This document shows positions 56,617 to 64,000 of a DNA stretch of 64,000 bases, one piece after another (within the stretch, counting starts at the first letter, position 1; every line of letters begins with the position of its first letter). The translations under genes were made by a program, and so were the position numbers. The stretch lies in the NCBI RefSeq assembly GCF_002795405.1, contig NZ_PHGZ01000006.1:62001-126000 (forward strand). Direction: 5' to 3'. The notes under the pieces were generated by a model. That model was given only the letters and a program-made list of their open reading frames with translations, did not search any database and was not told the DNA's origin. This DNA is from Caviibacterium pharyngocola. Its GTDB lineage: Bacteria; Pseudomonadota; Gammaproteobacteria; Enterobacterales; Pasteurellaceae.

Positions 56617-58332
56617 TTAAAACACCAATGCACTCCGTAATTTTTCCAGCTCTTCAACAAATGCGGGTTTTCTTGGTTTACTACTAAATTGAATAATTAA
56701 TTGCTCCACAAATTGTTTAAATAGTTCAATATAAGTTGGATAACGTTTCGCTATTTCTAATAAATCCCTCGTATAACCTTGATAAGCTTTTCTATCCGAT
56801 AGATTAAAATAATTTTTAGGATCTAATAATTTAATATAGCGTTTTACAATTCTTTCATCATCTTTAGGATCAAGATAATGAGCAAACTCATTTAAATTAG
56901 AAATATTCGCGTGATGAACAAGTAATGAATATAATTCTTTGGTTAATTTCTCCTCACCATATAATTTAGCTAATAAACGTTGATTATAGCTAAAGCCTAA
57001 GGATTTTTTCGGTTCATCATTTTCTTTATAATATTGAATAAGTGCATTACGCTCGCTTATCCAGTCCTGTTCGTCAAAGGTATTTTTCCATAACTTAAAG
57101 TGAGTTAGATTTAATTGCCATTGTTCTGCTTTTAATAACTCCTCTAATAAATGGCGTAATTTTATTTTATCCTTTGTTATTTGATATAACTTAATTAAAT
57201 CTTCTGCCCAGCCTGTTTTAAAGCCACCTTTTGTTTGTCGATAAGCTTCCAGTAATAGTGTTTCAGCTTTGGTAAAATCTTTTTCGACTAATGCGTTATT
57301 CACGGCAATTTTTCGAAACTCAGATAAATGCAAGTTTTGATTAAAAAAGATTTCAGCCTCTTCAGTTTTATTTTGCTTCAATAAAAACTGATGTTTTGCT
57401 TTGGCAAAGAATGGATATTGATATTCTCCAACTTGGTTGAGAAGAATATCAATAAGTTCAGACAATTTTTCAAACTGTGCGGTATGTTCATAAAATTTAG
57501 CACAAACCATATATAAAGTTTCACCAAAATCAAATTCAAAATAAATATTATTTGAAGTGATTTCTTTGTGAATAAATTTTATGATAGTTTTCTTTTGCGT
57601 TAAGCTAAATTTATTTTGATCAAAGTAATCTCTAATTCCTGTGATCATATAATCAATCACGCCACCAAATTCACCCGAAGAATCATCGCAACATTCATAG
57701 GTTTTGAACAGTTTCGGTAAAAAGATCGGGATAGCTACAGCAAAGTCTTCCCCACCGCTTTCAATGGCTTCTTCAATAATTTCTCCAACATCCATAGCAA
57801 GATCAATTGTTTCACCGAAATCGTAAAAACGTCGACTGAGTAGAGATCTTGCTTGCTTACTATAATAAGATTTTAGCTCTTCACTCGTTTGTTTAGGAGA
57901 AAGCTTTGCAGTAAAAAACTCTTCTGTTTGCGGAAATCGATCCACCACTGATTCAATTAAACCGCATAGGGTTTCGGCTGAATGTTCGGCTAATAATTGA
58001 CGTAAGTGCGGTTGATTTTCCGCTTGTTTTTGGGGTTTGGATTTAGATTTTGATGGTCTTTCTTCTGGCGAAAATTGTAACGCAAACCATAAGGCAGCAA
58101 CGTGTTTGCAGGTGAAATTACAAGGGCATCCGCAATGACTTTCTAAAATTGCTCCACGAGAATTTAATGACAACCGTACAGGGTAATATTCCGTCCCCTT
58201 TATTGTCGTACAATAAAATTCCCCTTCTTGATAAATGTCTTGTACTTTACCTTTAATAAATAAATCCCAACCACGCTCGGCAATAACGGGTGTAACGGAT
58301 TGAAGCAATAACTTAGAATTTGGCTGTTGCAT
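56617..58332 (-). CDS. SWIM zinc-finger protein
   Basis: 571-residue protein with an N-terminal SWIM domain: the CxCx(n)CxH ligands are in HCGCPCNFTCKHVAALWF (Cys67, Cys69, Cys75, His77). The remainder is mostly alpha-helical, with tetratricopeptide-like helical pairs over about residues 290-450. SWIM proteins may bind DNA or other proteins; no catalytic domain is seen and the function is unknown. It carries one host-type uptake signal (near 58009), which suggests long residence. It lies between two relics of the same ATPase gene. Confidence 0.75.
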   Translation of the reverse strand: MQQPNSKLLLQSVTPVIAERGWDLFIKGKVQDIYQEGEFYCTTIKGTEYYPVRLSLNSRGAILESHCGCPCNFTCKHVAALWFALQFSPEERPSKSKSKPQKQAENQPHLRQLLAEHSAETLCGLIESVVDRFPQTEEFFTAKLSPKQTSEELKSYYSKQARSLLSRRFYDFGETIDLAMDVGEIIEEAIESGGEDFAVAIPIFLPKLFKTYECCDDSSGEFGGVIDYMITGIRDYFDQNKFSLTQKKTIIKFIHKEITSNNIYFEFDFGETLYMVCAKFYEHTAQFEKLSELIDILLNQVGEYQYPFFAKAKHQFLLKQNKTEEAEIFFNQNLHLSEFRKIAVNNALVEKDFTKAETLLLEAYRQTKGGFKTGWAEDLIKLYQITKDKIKLRHLLEELLKAEQWQLNLTHFKLWKNTFDEQDWISERNALIQYYKENDEPKKSLGFSYNQRLLAKLYGEEKLTKELYSLLVHHANISNLNEFAHYLDPKDDERIVKRYIKLLDPKNYFNLSDRKAYQGYTRDLLEIAKRYPTYIELFKQFVEQLIIQFSSKPRKPAFVEELEKLRSALVF

Positions 58333-58389
58333 AAGGTTTCTCCCAATAAATTCATATTAAATATTAGCACAAGTGGCAGGATAAAAATC

Positions 58390-58475
58390 TCAAATTTTTG
58401 TTTCAGCTGTAATATTATTTTTGCCTATCAAAAATTTTTTCTAATTTATTTTTTATGGTTATATCCATAAAAAAT
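58390..58475 (-). pseudogene. Second, shorter DUF4143-ATPase relic
   Basis: The minus strand reads FLIGKNNITAETKI then TGA (58390-58392), parallel to FLMSGNDMAAGAKI then TGA at 56111. It is followed at once by TTTTTTATGG-TTATAT-CCATAAAAAA (10-bp palindrome near 58450-58475), similar to the TTTATGG...CATAAA sequence upstream of the first relic (near 56390-56410). So it looks like a copy with almost the whole gene deleted. Confidence 0.6.
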
Positions 58476-58512
58476 TATATGAATTGTTTTTTGTTATAAA
58501 CTAAAAATAAAA

Positions 58513-58539
58513 CACAAAATACAAAATACAAAATACAAA
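58513..58539. repeat. Short tandem repeat ACAAAAT
   Basis: ACAAAAT repeated about 3.7 times in the AT-rich gap between the SWIM gene and the tRNA genes. Noncoding; role unknown. Confidence 0.7.
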
Positions 58540-58602
58540 GATGCTTGAGTTATCTGTAATAAAAACGTTTTGAGATAGGTAAAGAAGAACGATAGTAAGA
58601 AA

Positions 58603-58679
58603 TGGCGCACCCGAGAGGATTCGAACCTCTGACCGCTCGGTTCGTAGCCGAGTACTCTATCCAGCTGAGCTACGGGTGC
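58603..58679 (-). tRNA. tRNA-Arg (anticodon ACG), copy 1
   Basis: 77 bases including the encoded CCA. Acceptor arms GCACCCG / CGGGTGC, anticodon loop CTACGAA (ACG, read as ICG) and TTCGAAT in the T loop are all intact. Identical to the next copy. Confidence 0.97.
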
Positions 58680-58741
58680 GTGTTTGTTTGATATTAACCT
58701 GTCATTTATTCATTTTAATTTTATTGTAGAGTTCAATAAAA

Positions 58742-58818
58742 TGGCGCACCCGAGAGGATTCGAACCTCTGACCGCTCGGTTCGTAGCCGAGTACTCTATC
58801 CAGCTGAGCTACGGGTGC
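58742..58818 (-). tRNA. tRNA-Arg (anticodon ACG), copy 2
   Basis: Same 77-base sequence as copy 1, separated from it by 62 bases of AT-rich DNA. Being upstream on the minus strand, it is transcribed before copy 1, probably in one precursor with tRNA-Ser. Confidence 0.97.
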
Positions 58819-58828
58819 CCTGAGTAAA

Positions 58829-58919
58829 TGGCGGTGAGAGAGGGATTCGAACCCTCGATACAGTTTCCCATATACACCCTTAGCAGGGGTGCGCCTTCAG
58901 CCTACTCGGCCATCTCACC
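58829..58919 (-). tRNA. tRNA-Ser (anticodon GCT)
   Basis: 91 bases with CCA encoded. Acceptor GGTGAGA / TCTCACC, anticodon loop CTGCTAA (GCT), a long variable arm (about TATGGGAAACTGTA) typical of class II serine tRNA, and TTCGAAT. Only 10 bases from tRNA-Arg copy 2, so it heads a tRNA-Ser, Arg, Arg unit. Confidence 0.97.
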
Positions 58920-59022
58920 ACAATCGGTTTGTGGGCGGTATAATACGGATTGCCTTCTAATAAGTCAATGCATTTTTTGTAAAAAAGCGATCATTTGACT
59001 GATTTATCTACAAAACAATCCG

Positions 59023-61044
59023 TCATTTTTGTTCGCCGCGTAAAATTGCGCGTAAATTGGCGATGTTCGATTTTGTCATTTCTTTTTGTTGCGCTTCGGT
59101 GCGCGCCGGTTTGTTGCGCTCCCATTGCACATCGTCTTGTGGCAATTCTAGTAAAAATCGGCTCGGCTCCGGTTTCAATAATTCGCCGAATTGTCGCCGC
59201 TCTTTGCATAAGGAAAAAGTGAGGCTTTGTTGCGCGCGGGTAATGCCGACATAAGCCAGACGTCGTTCTTCTTCCACATTATCTTCGTCAATGCTAGTTT
59301 GGTGAGGCAAAATATTTTCTTCCATTCCGACCAAAAAAACGTGCGGAAATTCCAATCCTTTCGAGGCGTGTAACGTCATTAATTGCACTTGATCGTCATC
59401 CTCATCGTCTTCGCCGCGTTCCAACATATCGCGCAGCGTCAAACGCGTCACCACTTGGTTTAAAGTCATCGGTTCGTTAAATTCATCGCCTTTGAGCATA
59501 TCCGCCACCCATTCGAACAATGTAGCGACGTTTTTGCTCTGAATTTCCGCCGCTTTCGGACTGGTGGCGTATTCATATAAATATTCTTCATAATGCAACT
59601 GCGACAACATTCGGCGCACGGCATTTTCCGGTTCCGAACGTAAAATTTCATCGTTCAGTTCGACAATCCAACGGGCGAAGGTTTGCAATGCGTTATAGGC
59701 TTTCGGCGTAACGCGTTGAATCAGTTCGAAATCGAAAATCGCGTCAAATAAACCGATATGTTTTTCTTGCGCCAAGGTACCTAATTTTTCCAAAGTCGCC
59801 GCGCCGATTTCACGTTTCGGTGTGTTGACGATGCGTAAAAATGCGGCGTCATCTTCTTGGTTTACCACAAGACGCAAATAAGCCATCATATCTTTGATTT
59901 CAGCGCGGGAGAAAAAAGATGTGCCGCCGGAAATTTTGTACGGAATCCGGTTTTGCATTAACACTTTTTCGAATAATCGCGATTGATGATTACCGCGATA
60001 AAGAATGGCATAATCGCGATATTTGGTCTTGCGCATAAAACGATGAGCAATCAGTTCGCCGACAACGCGTTCCGCTTCGTGTTCTTCGTTTTTCGCTTCG
60101 ATGACCTGTAATTTTTCGCCGGCATCCAAGGCGGAAAAAAGTTTTTTGTCAAAAACGTGTTCGTTATTGGCGATTAAAATATTAGCACAGTGCAAAATGC
60201 GCTGTGTCGAGCGATAATTTTGTTCCAGCTTAATCACTTGCAACGCGGGAAAATCATTTTTCAGCCGCATCATATTTTGCGGTCTTGCACCGCGCCAAGA
60301 GTAAATGGATTGATCATCATCGCCGACCACGGTGAAACAAGCGCGTTCGCCGACCAATAATTTAATCAATTCATATTGGCTGGTATTGGTATCTTGATAT
60401 TCATCGACTAACAAATAACGAATTTTCTCTTGCCATTTCGACCGCACTTCCGGATTTTGCTTAAACAACAACGTCGGCAGCATAATTAAATCGTCGAAAT
60501 CCAACGCGTTATAGGCGCGAATTTGCTTGGTATAACGCGCGTAGCATTGGGCGAACGTCTGCTGCTTGGCATCTTTTGCTGTCATTAACGCTTGTTCCGG
60601 CATAATCAAATCGTTTTTCCAGTTGGAAATCGTGGAAATCAACGCGCGCAGTAAATCTTTATCTTCTTGCAATAAATCCGCGGTTAATTCTTTTAATAGC
60701 GCCAGTTGATCTTGTTCATCAAATAAGGTGATATTGGATTTCAAGCCCAAATGCCGATATTCGCGCTTGATGATGTCAAAGCCTAAAGTATGAAACGTCG
60801 AAACGATTAATCCGCGACTTTGTTCTTTGCCGATCGAATGAGCGACGCGTTCTTTCATTTCGCGCGCCGCTTTGTTGGTAAAGGTGACGGCGGCGATTTG
60901 TTTCGGTAAATAACCGCACTTTTCCACCAAATAAGCGATTTTGTTGATAATCACCCGCGTTTTGCCCGATCCCGCGCCCGCCAAAACCAGACAAGGCCCG
61001 GAAACATAATTTACGGCTTGTTGTTGTTGAAGATTTAATTTCAT
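59023..61044 (-). CDS. rep: ATP-dependent DNA helicase Rep
   Basis: 673-residue UvrD/Rep-type SF1A helicase (3' to 5') that clears proteins ahead of forks. Walker [15 protein letters not shown] at residues 15-30, motif [13 protein letters not shown] near 215, motif [18 protein letters not shown], motif [14 protein letters not shown], motif [20 protein letters not shown] near 560 and motif [16 protein letters not shown]. Length equals E. coli Rep, and the short C-terminal tail favours Rep over UvrD. Confidence 0.95.
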   Translation of the reverse strand: MKLNLQQQQAVNYVSGPCLVLAGAGSGKTRVIINKIAYLVEKCGYLPKQIAAVTFTNKAAREMKERVAHSIGKEQSRGLIVSTFHTLGFDIIKREYRHLGLKSNITLFDEQDQLALLKELTADLLQEDKDLLRALISTISNWKNDLIMPEQALMTAKDAKQQTFAQCYARYTKQIRAYNALDFDDLIMLPTLLFKQNPEVRSKWQEKIRYLLVDEYQDTNTSQYELIKLLVGERACFTVVGDDDQSIYSWRGARPQNMMRLKNDFPALQVIKLEQNYRSTQRILHCANILIANNEHVFDKKLFSALDAGEKLQVIEAKNEEHEAERVVGELIAHRFMRKTKYRDYAILYRGNHQSRLFEKVLMQNRIPYKISGGTSFFSRAEIKDMMAYLRLVVNQEDDAAFLRIVNTPKREIGAATLEKLGTLAQEKHIGLFDAIFDFELIQRVTPKAYNALQTFARWIVELNDEILRSEPENAVRRMLSQLHYEEYLYEYATSPKAAEIQSKNVATLFEWVADMLKGDEFNEPMTLNQVVTRLTLRDMLERGEDDEDDDQVQLMTLHASKGLEFPHVFLVGMEENILPHQTSIDEDNVEEERRLAYVGITRAQQSLTFSLCKERRQFGELLKPEPSRFLLELPQDDVQWERNKPARTEAQQKEMTKSNIANLRAILRGEQK

Positions 61045-61050
61045 TGCGTC

Positions 61051-61266
61051 TTACTCTTGCGCCCATACATAAGGCAATAAAGCGGTATCCAGCAAAAAAG
61101 ACAATGGCAAATCCAAGATCGGCATTCCCCATTTTTGCGCCATTTTCCAGTCGTATTGCGTGCCGGCATACGCCTGATATTTTTCCGTCGGATTAATTAA
61201 CGTCACCACCGTTCCGCAGCCGGAAAGGACGAAAAGTGCGGTGAAAATTAAGCAGATTTTTTGCAT
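61051..61266 (-). CDS. YceK/DUF1375-type small lipoprotein
   Basis: 71-residue predicted lipoprotein: signal peptide [17 protein letters not shown] with lipobox LSGC, then [20 protein letters not shown] and [16 protein letters not shown], a pattern of the YceK/YidQ family of unknown function. I start at the internal ATG (61266) because the signal peptide begins there. It stops 6 bases before the rep start on the same strand. Confidence 0.75.
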   Translation of the reverse strand: MQKICLIFTALFVLSGCGTVVTLINPTEKYQAYAGTQYDWKMAQKWGMPILDLPLSFLLDTALLPYVWAQE

Positions 61267-61471
61267 TTTGTGACAATATAAAAGATACCGAGAAATCATA
61301 GGGCGTTATTTTATGTTTTTTTACGCAAAAAAGATATTTTCTCCGTATTTTATTGAAATTAAATGCCTTTTTATTGTGTTAAGCCTAAGTACAAAAAGCA
61401 ATGCCGCATTAGGTTAAACGGCAAATTTCCTCTATAATAATCGCAAACGAATCAATAAAAATGAGAATATT

Positions 61472-64000
61472 ATGGCTAAAATTGCTGAAAATCCTCTCGT
61501 CTTGGTGGACGGTTCCTCTTATTTATACCGTGCCTTTCACGCGTTTCCGACCTTGACGAATTCCTTGGGCGAGCCGACAAATGCGATGTACGGCGTGTTA
61601 AATATGCTGAAAAGTTTGATTTCACAAGTGCAACCCACGCATATTGCCGTGGTGTTTGATGCTAAAGGCAAAACATTTCGCGATGAAATGTTCGAACAAT
61701 ATAAATCGCACCGCCCGCCGATGCCCGATGATTTGCGTCGGCAAATTCAGCCGCTGCATAATATGATTCAGGCTTTGGGTATTCCGCTTTTGGTGGTGGA
61801 AGGCGTGGAGGCGGACGATGTGATCGGTACGCTTGCGCGCCAAGCCGCGCAACAGGGCAAAAATGTGTTAATCAGCACCGGCGATAAAGATATGGCGCAG
61901 TTGGTGAACGACAAAATTATGTTGATCAACACAATGACCGATACCTTGTTGGATCGCGATGGCGTGATTGAAAAATATGGTATTCCGCCCGAATTGATTA
62001 TTGATTATCTCGCCTTAATGGGCGACAGCTCGGACAATATTCCCGGTGTGGCGGGCGTAGGCGAAAAAACGGCGCTCGGCTTGCTGCAAGGGCTTGGCAG
62101 TATGGCGCAGATTTATGCGAATTTAGATAAAGTTGCCGAGTTGCCGATTCGCGGGGCGAAAAAATTGGGCGAAAAACTTGCCGCGGCGAAAGCGGATGCT
62201 GATTTGTCTTATTTATTAGCTACCATCAAAACCGATGTGGAATTAGAGGTGACTCCGGATCAGCTGACATTAGGGCAACATAATAAAGACGAATTGATCG
62301 AATATTTCGCCCGTTATGAATTTAAACGCTGGCTTAATGAAGTGATGAACGGCGAAAGTTCCGTTACCAACGGCGCGGAACAGCGCGTGAAAACGGATAA
62401 TTATGCACCGACGCCGACAAAAATGGAGAAAGCGCAAAGTGCGGTGAAAAATCCGATAAAAATCGACCGCACTTTATATGAAACCGTGGATACGGCGCAA
62501 AAATTGTCGGCGTGGATCGAAAAAATCAAGCAAGCCGATTACATCGCCGTGGATACGGAAACCGACTCGCTGGATGCAATGCAGGCGAATTTGGTCGGTA
62601 TTTCCTTTGCCTTGGAAAACGGCGAAGCCTGTTATATTCCGCTGGCACACGTCGGCGAGGTCGCCGTTTCGACGCTTGAAACGCAAGGCGATTTATTTGA
62701 CGACGTGCAAGTTTCGGCGCCGCTTGTGCGGGAACGCTTGCCGAATCAATTAGATCGCGCCGATTGCTTGGCGCAGCTAAAACCTTTATTGGAAGATCCG
62801 GCGATCAAAAAAATCGGACAAAATCTGAAATACGATTTAACCGTATTCGCTAATCATCACATCAATTTGGCTGGCGTTGCTTTCGATACGATGTTGGAAT
62901 CCTATGTGCTGGATAGCACCGGTCGGCATAATATGGACGATTTGTCCGCGCGCTATTTAGGGCACAACACCATTGCCTTCGAAACCATCGCCGGCAAAGG
63001 CAAAAATCAACTGACCTTTGATCAAATCGACATTCCGACCGCCACGGAATATGCGGCGGAGGATGCGGACGTGACGATGAAATTACATCAACGGCTGTGG
63101 GCGGATTTATCACAAACGGAAACGCTCGCCACATTATTTCGCGACATCGAATTACCGTTGGTCGGCGTGTTATCGCGTATCGAACGCAACGGCGTGTTGA
63201 TCGATAGCCGCACATTAGCAGCACAATCGCAGGAAATCGCCGCAAGATTGACCGCACTTGAAGCGCAAGTTCATCAAGAAGCGGGCGAAACCTTTAACCT
63301 CGCCTCCACCAAACAATTACAGGAAATTTTGTTTAATAAACTGGGCTTGCCGATTGTCGCCAAAACGCCGAAAGGCGCGCCTTCGACGAATGAGGATGTG
63401 TTGGACGAATTGGCGCAGCAAGGACATTCCGTACCGAAATTGTTAATGGAACATCGCGGCTTGGCAAAATTAAAATCCACTTATACGGATAAATTGCCAC
63501 AGATGATTAATCCGACGACCGGACGGGTTCACACGTCGTATCATCAAGCGATTACTACAACGGGACGGCTTTCTTCCAGCGATCCGAACTTGCAGAATAT
63601 CCCGATTCGCAACGAAGAAGGGCGACGCATTCGTCAAGCCTTTATCGCACCGCAAAATTACTCGATTATCGCTGCGGACTATTCGCAAATCGAGCTGCGC
63701 ATTATGGCGCATTTGTCGCAAGATGAAGGATTGATCCGCGCCTTTAACGAAGGTAAAGATATTCACCGTTCAACGGCAGCGGAAATTTTCGGTTTGCCGT
63801 TGGATGCCGTCACCGCCGAACAACGCCGCGGCGCCAAAGCGATTAATTTCGGCTTGATTTACGGAATGAGCGCTTTCGGGCTTTCTCGTCAGCTCGGCAT
63901 TTCGCGCGCGGAAGCGCAAAAATATATGGATTTGTATTTCCAACGTTATCCGGGCGTGCAACGTTTTATGACCGACATTCGCGAAAAAGCCAAAGCGCAA
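61472..64000 (+). CDS. polA: DNA polymerase I PolA, 5' part
   Basis: 843 codons are visible; the gene runs off the window end. The 5'-nuclease domain (about 1-290) has [17 protein letters not shown] and [13 protein letters not shown]; the 3'-5' exonuclease domain starts with the intact [10 protein letters not shown] near residue 360; and the polymerase domain shows [16 protein letters not shown], motif [17 protein letters not shown] near 732 and motif [15 protein letters not shown]. About 85-90 C-terminal residues are missing. Three uptake signals lie in the gene. It is divergent from the small lipoprotein gene. Confidence 0.97.
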   Translation, partial: MAKIAENPLVLVDGSSYLYRAFHAFPTLTNSLGEPTNAMYGVLNMLKSLISQVQPTHIAVVFDAKGKTFRDEMFEQYKSHRPPMPDDLRRQIQPLHNMIQALGIPLLVVEGVEADDVIGTLARQAAQQGKNVLISTGDKDMAQLVNDKIMLINTMTDTLLDRDGVIEKYGIPPELIIDYLALMGDSSDNIPGVAGVGEKTALGLLQGLGSMAQIYANLDKVAELPIRGAKKLGEKLAAAKADADLSYLLATIKTDVELEVTPDQLTLGQHNKDELIEYFARYEFKRWLNEVMNGESSVTNGAEQRVKTDNYAPTPTKMEKAQSAVKNPIKIDRTLYETVDTAQKLSAWIEKIKQADYIAVDTETDSLDAMQANLVGISFALENGEACYIPLAHVGEVAVSTLETQGDLFDDVQVSAPLVRERLPNQLDRADCLAQLKPLLEDPAIKKIGQNLKYDLTVFANHHINLAGVAFDTMLESYVLDSTGRHNMDDLSARYLGHNTIAFETIAGKGKNQLTFDQIDIPTATEYAAEDADVTMKLHQRLWADLSQTETLATLFRDIELPLVGVLSRIERNGVLIDSRTLAAQSQEIAARLTALEAQVHQEAGETFNLASTKQLQEILFNKLGLPIVAKTPKGAPSTNEDVLDELAQQGHSVPKLLMEHRGLAKLKSTYTDKLPQMINPTTGRVHTSYHQAITTTGRLSSSDPNLQNIPIRNEEGRRIRQAFIAPQNYSIIAADYSQIELRIMAHLSQDEGLIRAFNEGKDIHRSTAAEIFGLPLDAVTAEQRRGAKAINFGLIYGMSAFGLSRQLGISRAEAQKYMDLYFQRYPGVQRFMTDIREKAKAQ

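Noticed and set aside
58603-58919. tRNA cluster as an integrated-element attachment site
   Set aside because: The two tRNA-Arg copies are complete and no integrase or direct repeat of a tRNA 3' end is seen in the adjacent accessory DNA.

Overview
The window comes from a Pasteurellaceae chromosome that uses the Haemophilus influenzae type of DNA uptake signal. The 9-mer AAGTGCGGT, or its complement, occurs roughly once every 1.2-1.3 kb on either strand and often as inverted pairs that double as terminators. Gene order (ubiE-ubiJ-ubiB-tatABC-hemB, dapF-DUF484-xerC-yigB, ilvL-G-M-D-A, ftsY-E-X) fits the family. A complete oligogalacturonide pathway suggests a plant-diet gut species; a rumen organism such as Basfia/Mannheimia succiniciproducens is my best guess, not a proven identification.

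Layout. 1-8.4 kb: housekeeping genes (pgeF end, plsY, folB, an EamA transporter, dapF-DUF484-xerC-yigB, clpB). 8.4-20.6 kb: the pectin-fragment island. An Ogl lyase and an SSS symporter form one unit; kduD, an RpiB-like isomerase, kdgK, kdgA, kdgF and periplasmic pelX form another. kdgR is divergent, followed by a P2-type porin. Four KdgR-like boxes and several CRP-like sites precede the promoters. A wrecked higBA locus and an array of small hairpins sit between kdgR and the porin. 20.7-30.9 kb: trmO, menA, rraA, a DASS carrier, ubiE/J/B, tatABC, hemB. 31-39.3 kb: dprA, rsmD, ftsY-E-X, asd, pldB, crcB, yigL. 39.4-45.1 kb: the ilv operon with a textbook leader-peptide attenuator. 45.2-50.5 kb: purT, luxS, two tandem sRNA-like genes, yqaA, maa, yqaB, a lone PRD protein, an EamA transporter. 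50.6-58.5 kb: metH, an AT-rich HNH nuclease gene, relics of a DUF4143-type ATPase on both sides of a SWIM-protein gene, and uptake signals of the other Pasteurellaceae subtype. 58.6-64 kb: two identical tRNA-Arg(ACG), tRNA-Ser(GCT), rep, a small lipoprotein and the 5' part of polA.

How the pectin genes fit together (inference from families): oligogalacturonides cross the outer membrane through the porin, PelX cuts them in the periplasm, the SSS carrier imports short products, Ogl and KdgF convert them to the open-chain keto uronate, the RpiB-family isomerase (in place of classical KduI) and KduD produce 2-keto-3-deoxygluconate, and KdgK plus KdgA deliver pyruvate and glyceraldehyde-3-phosphate. 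KdgR represses the set.

Most worth a second look: the twin sRNA genes upstream of luxS, the triloop-hairpin arrays that recur in the window, the in-frame higB/higA fusion relic, the duplicated KdgR+CRP module before the porin, and the stretch around metH/HNH that nearly lacks the host uptake signal.
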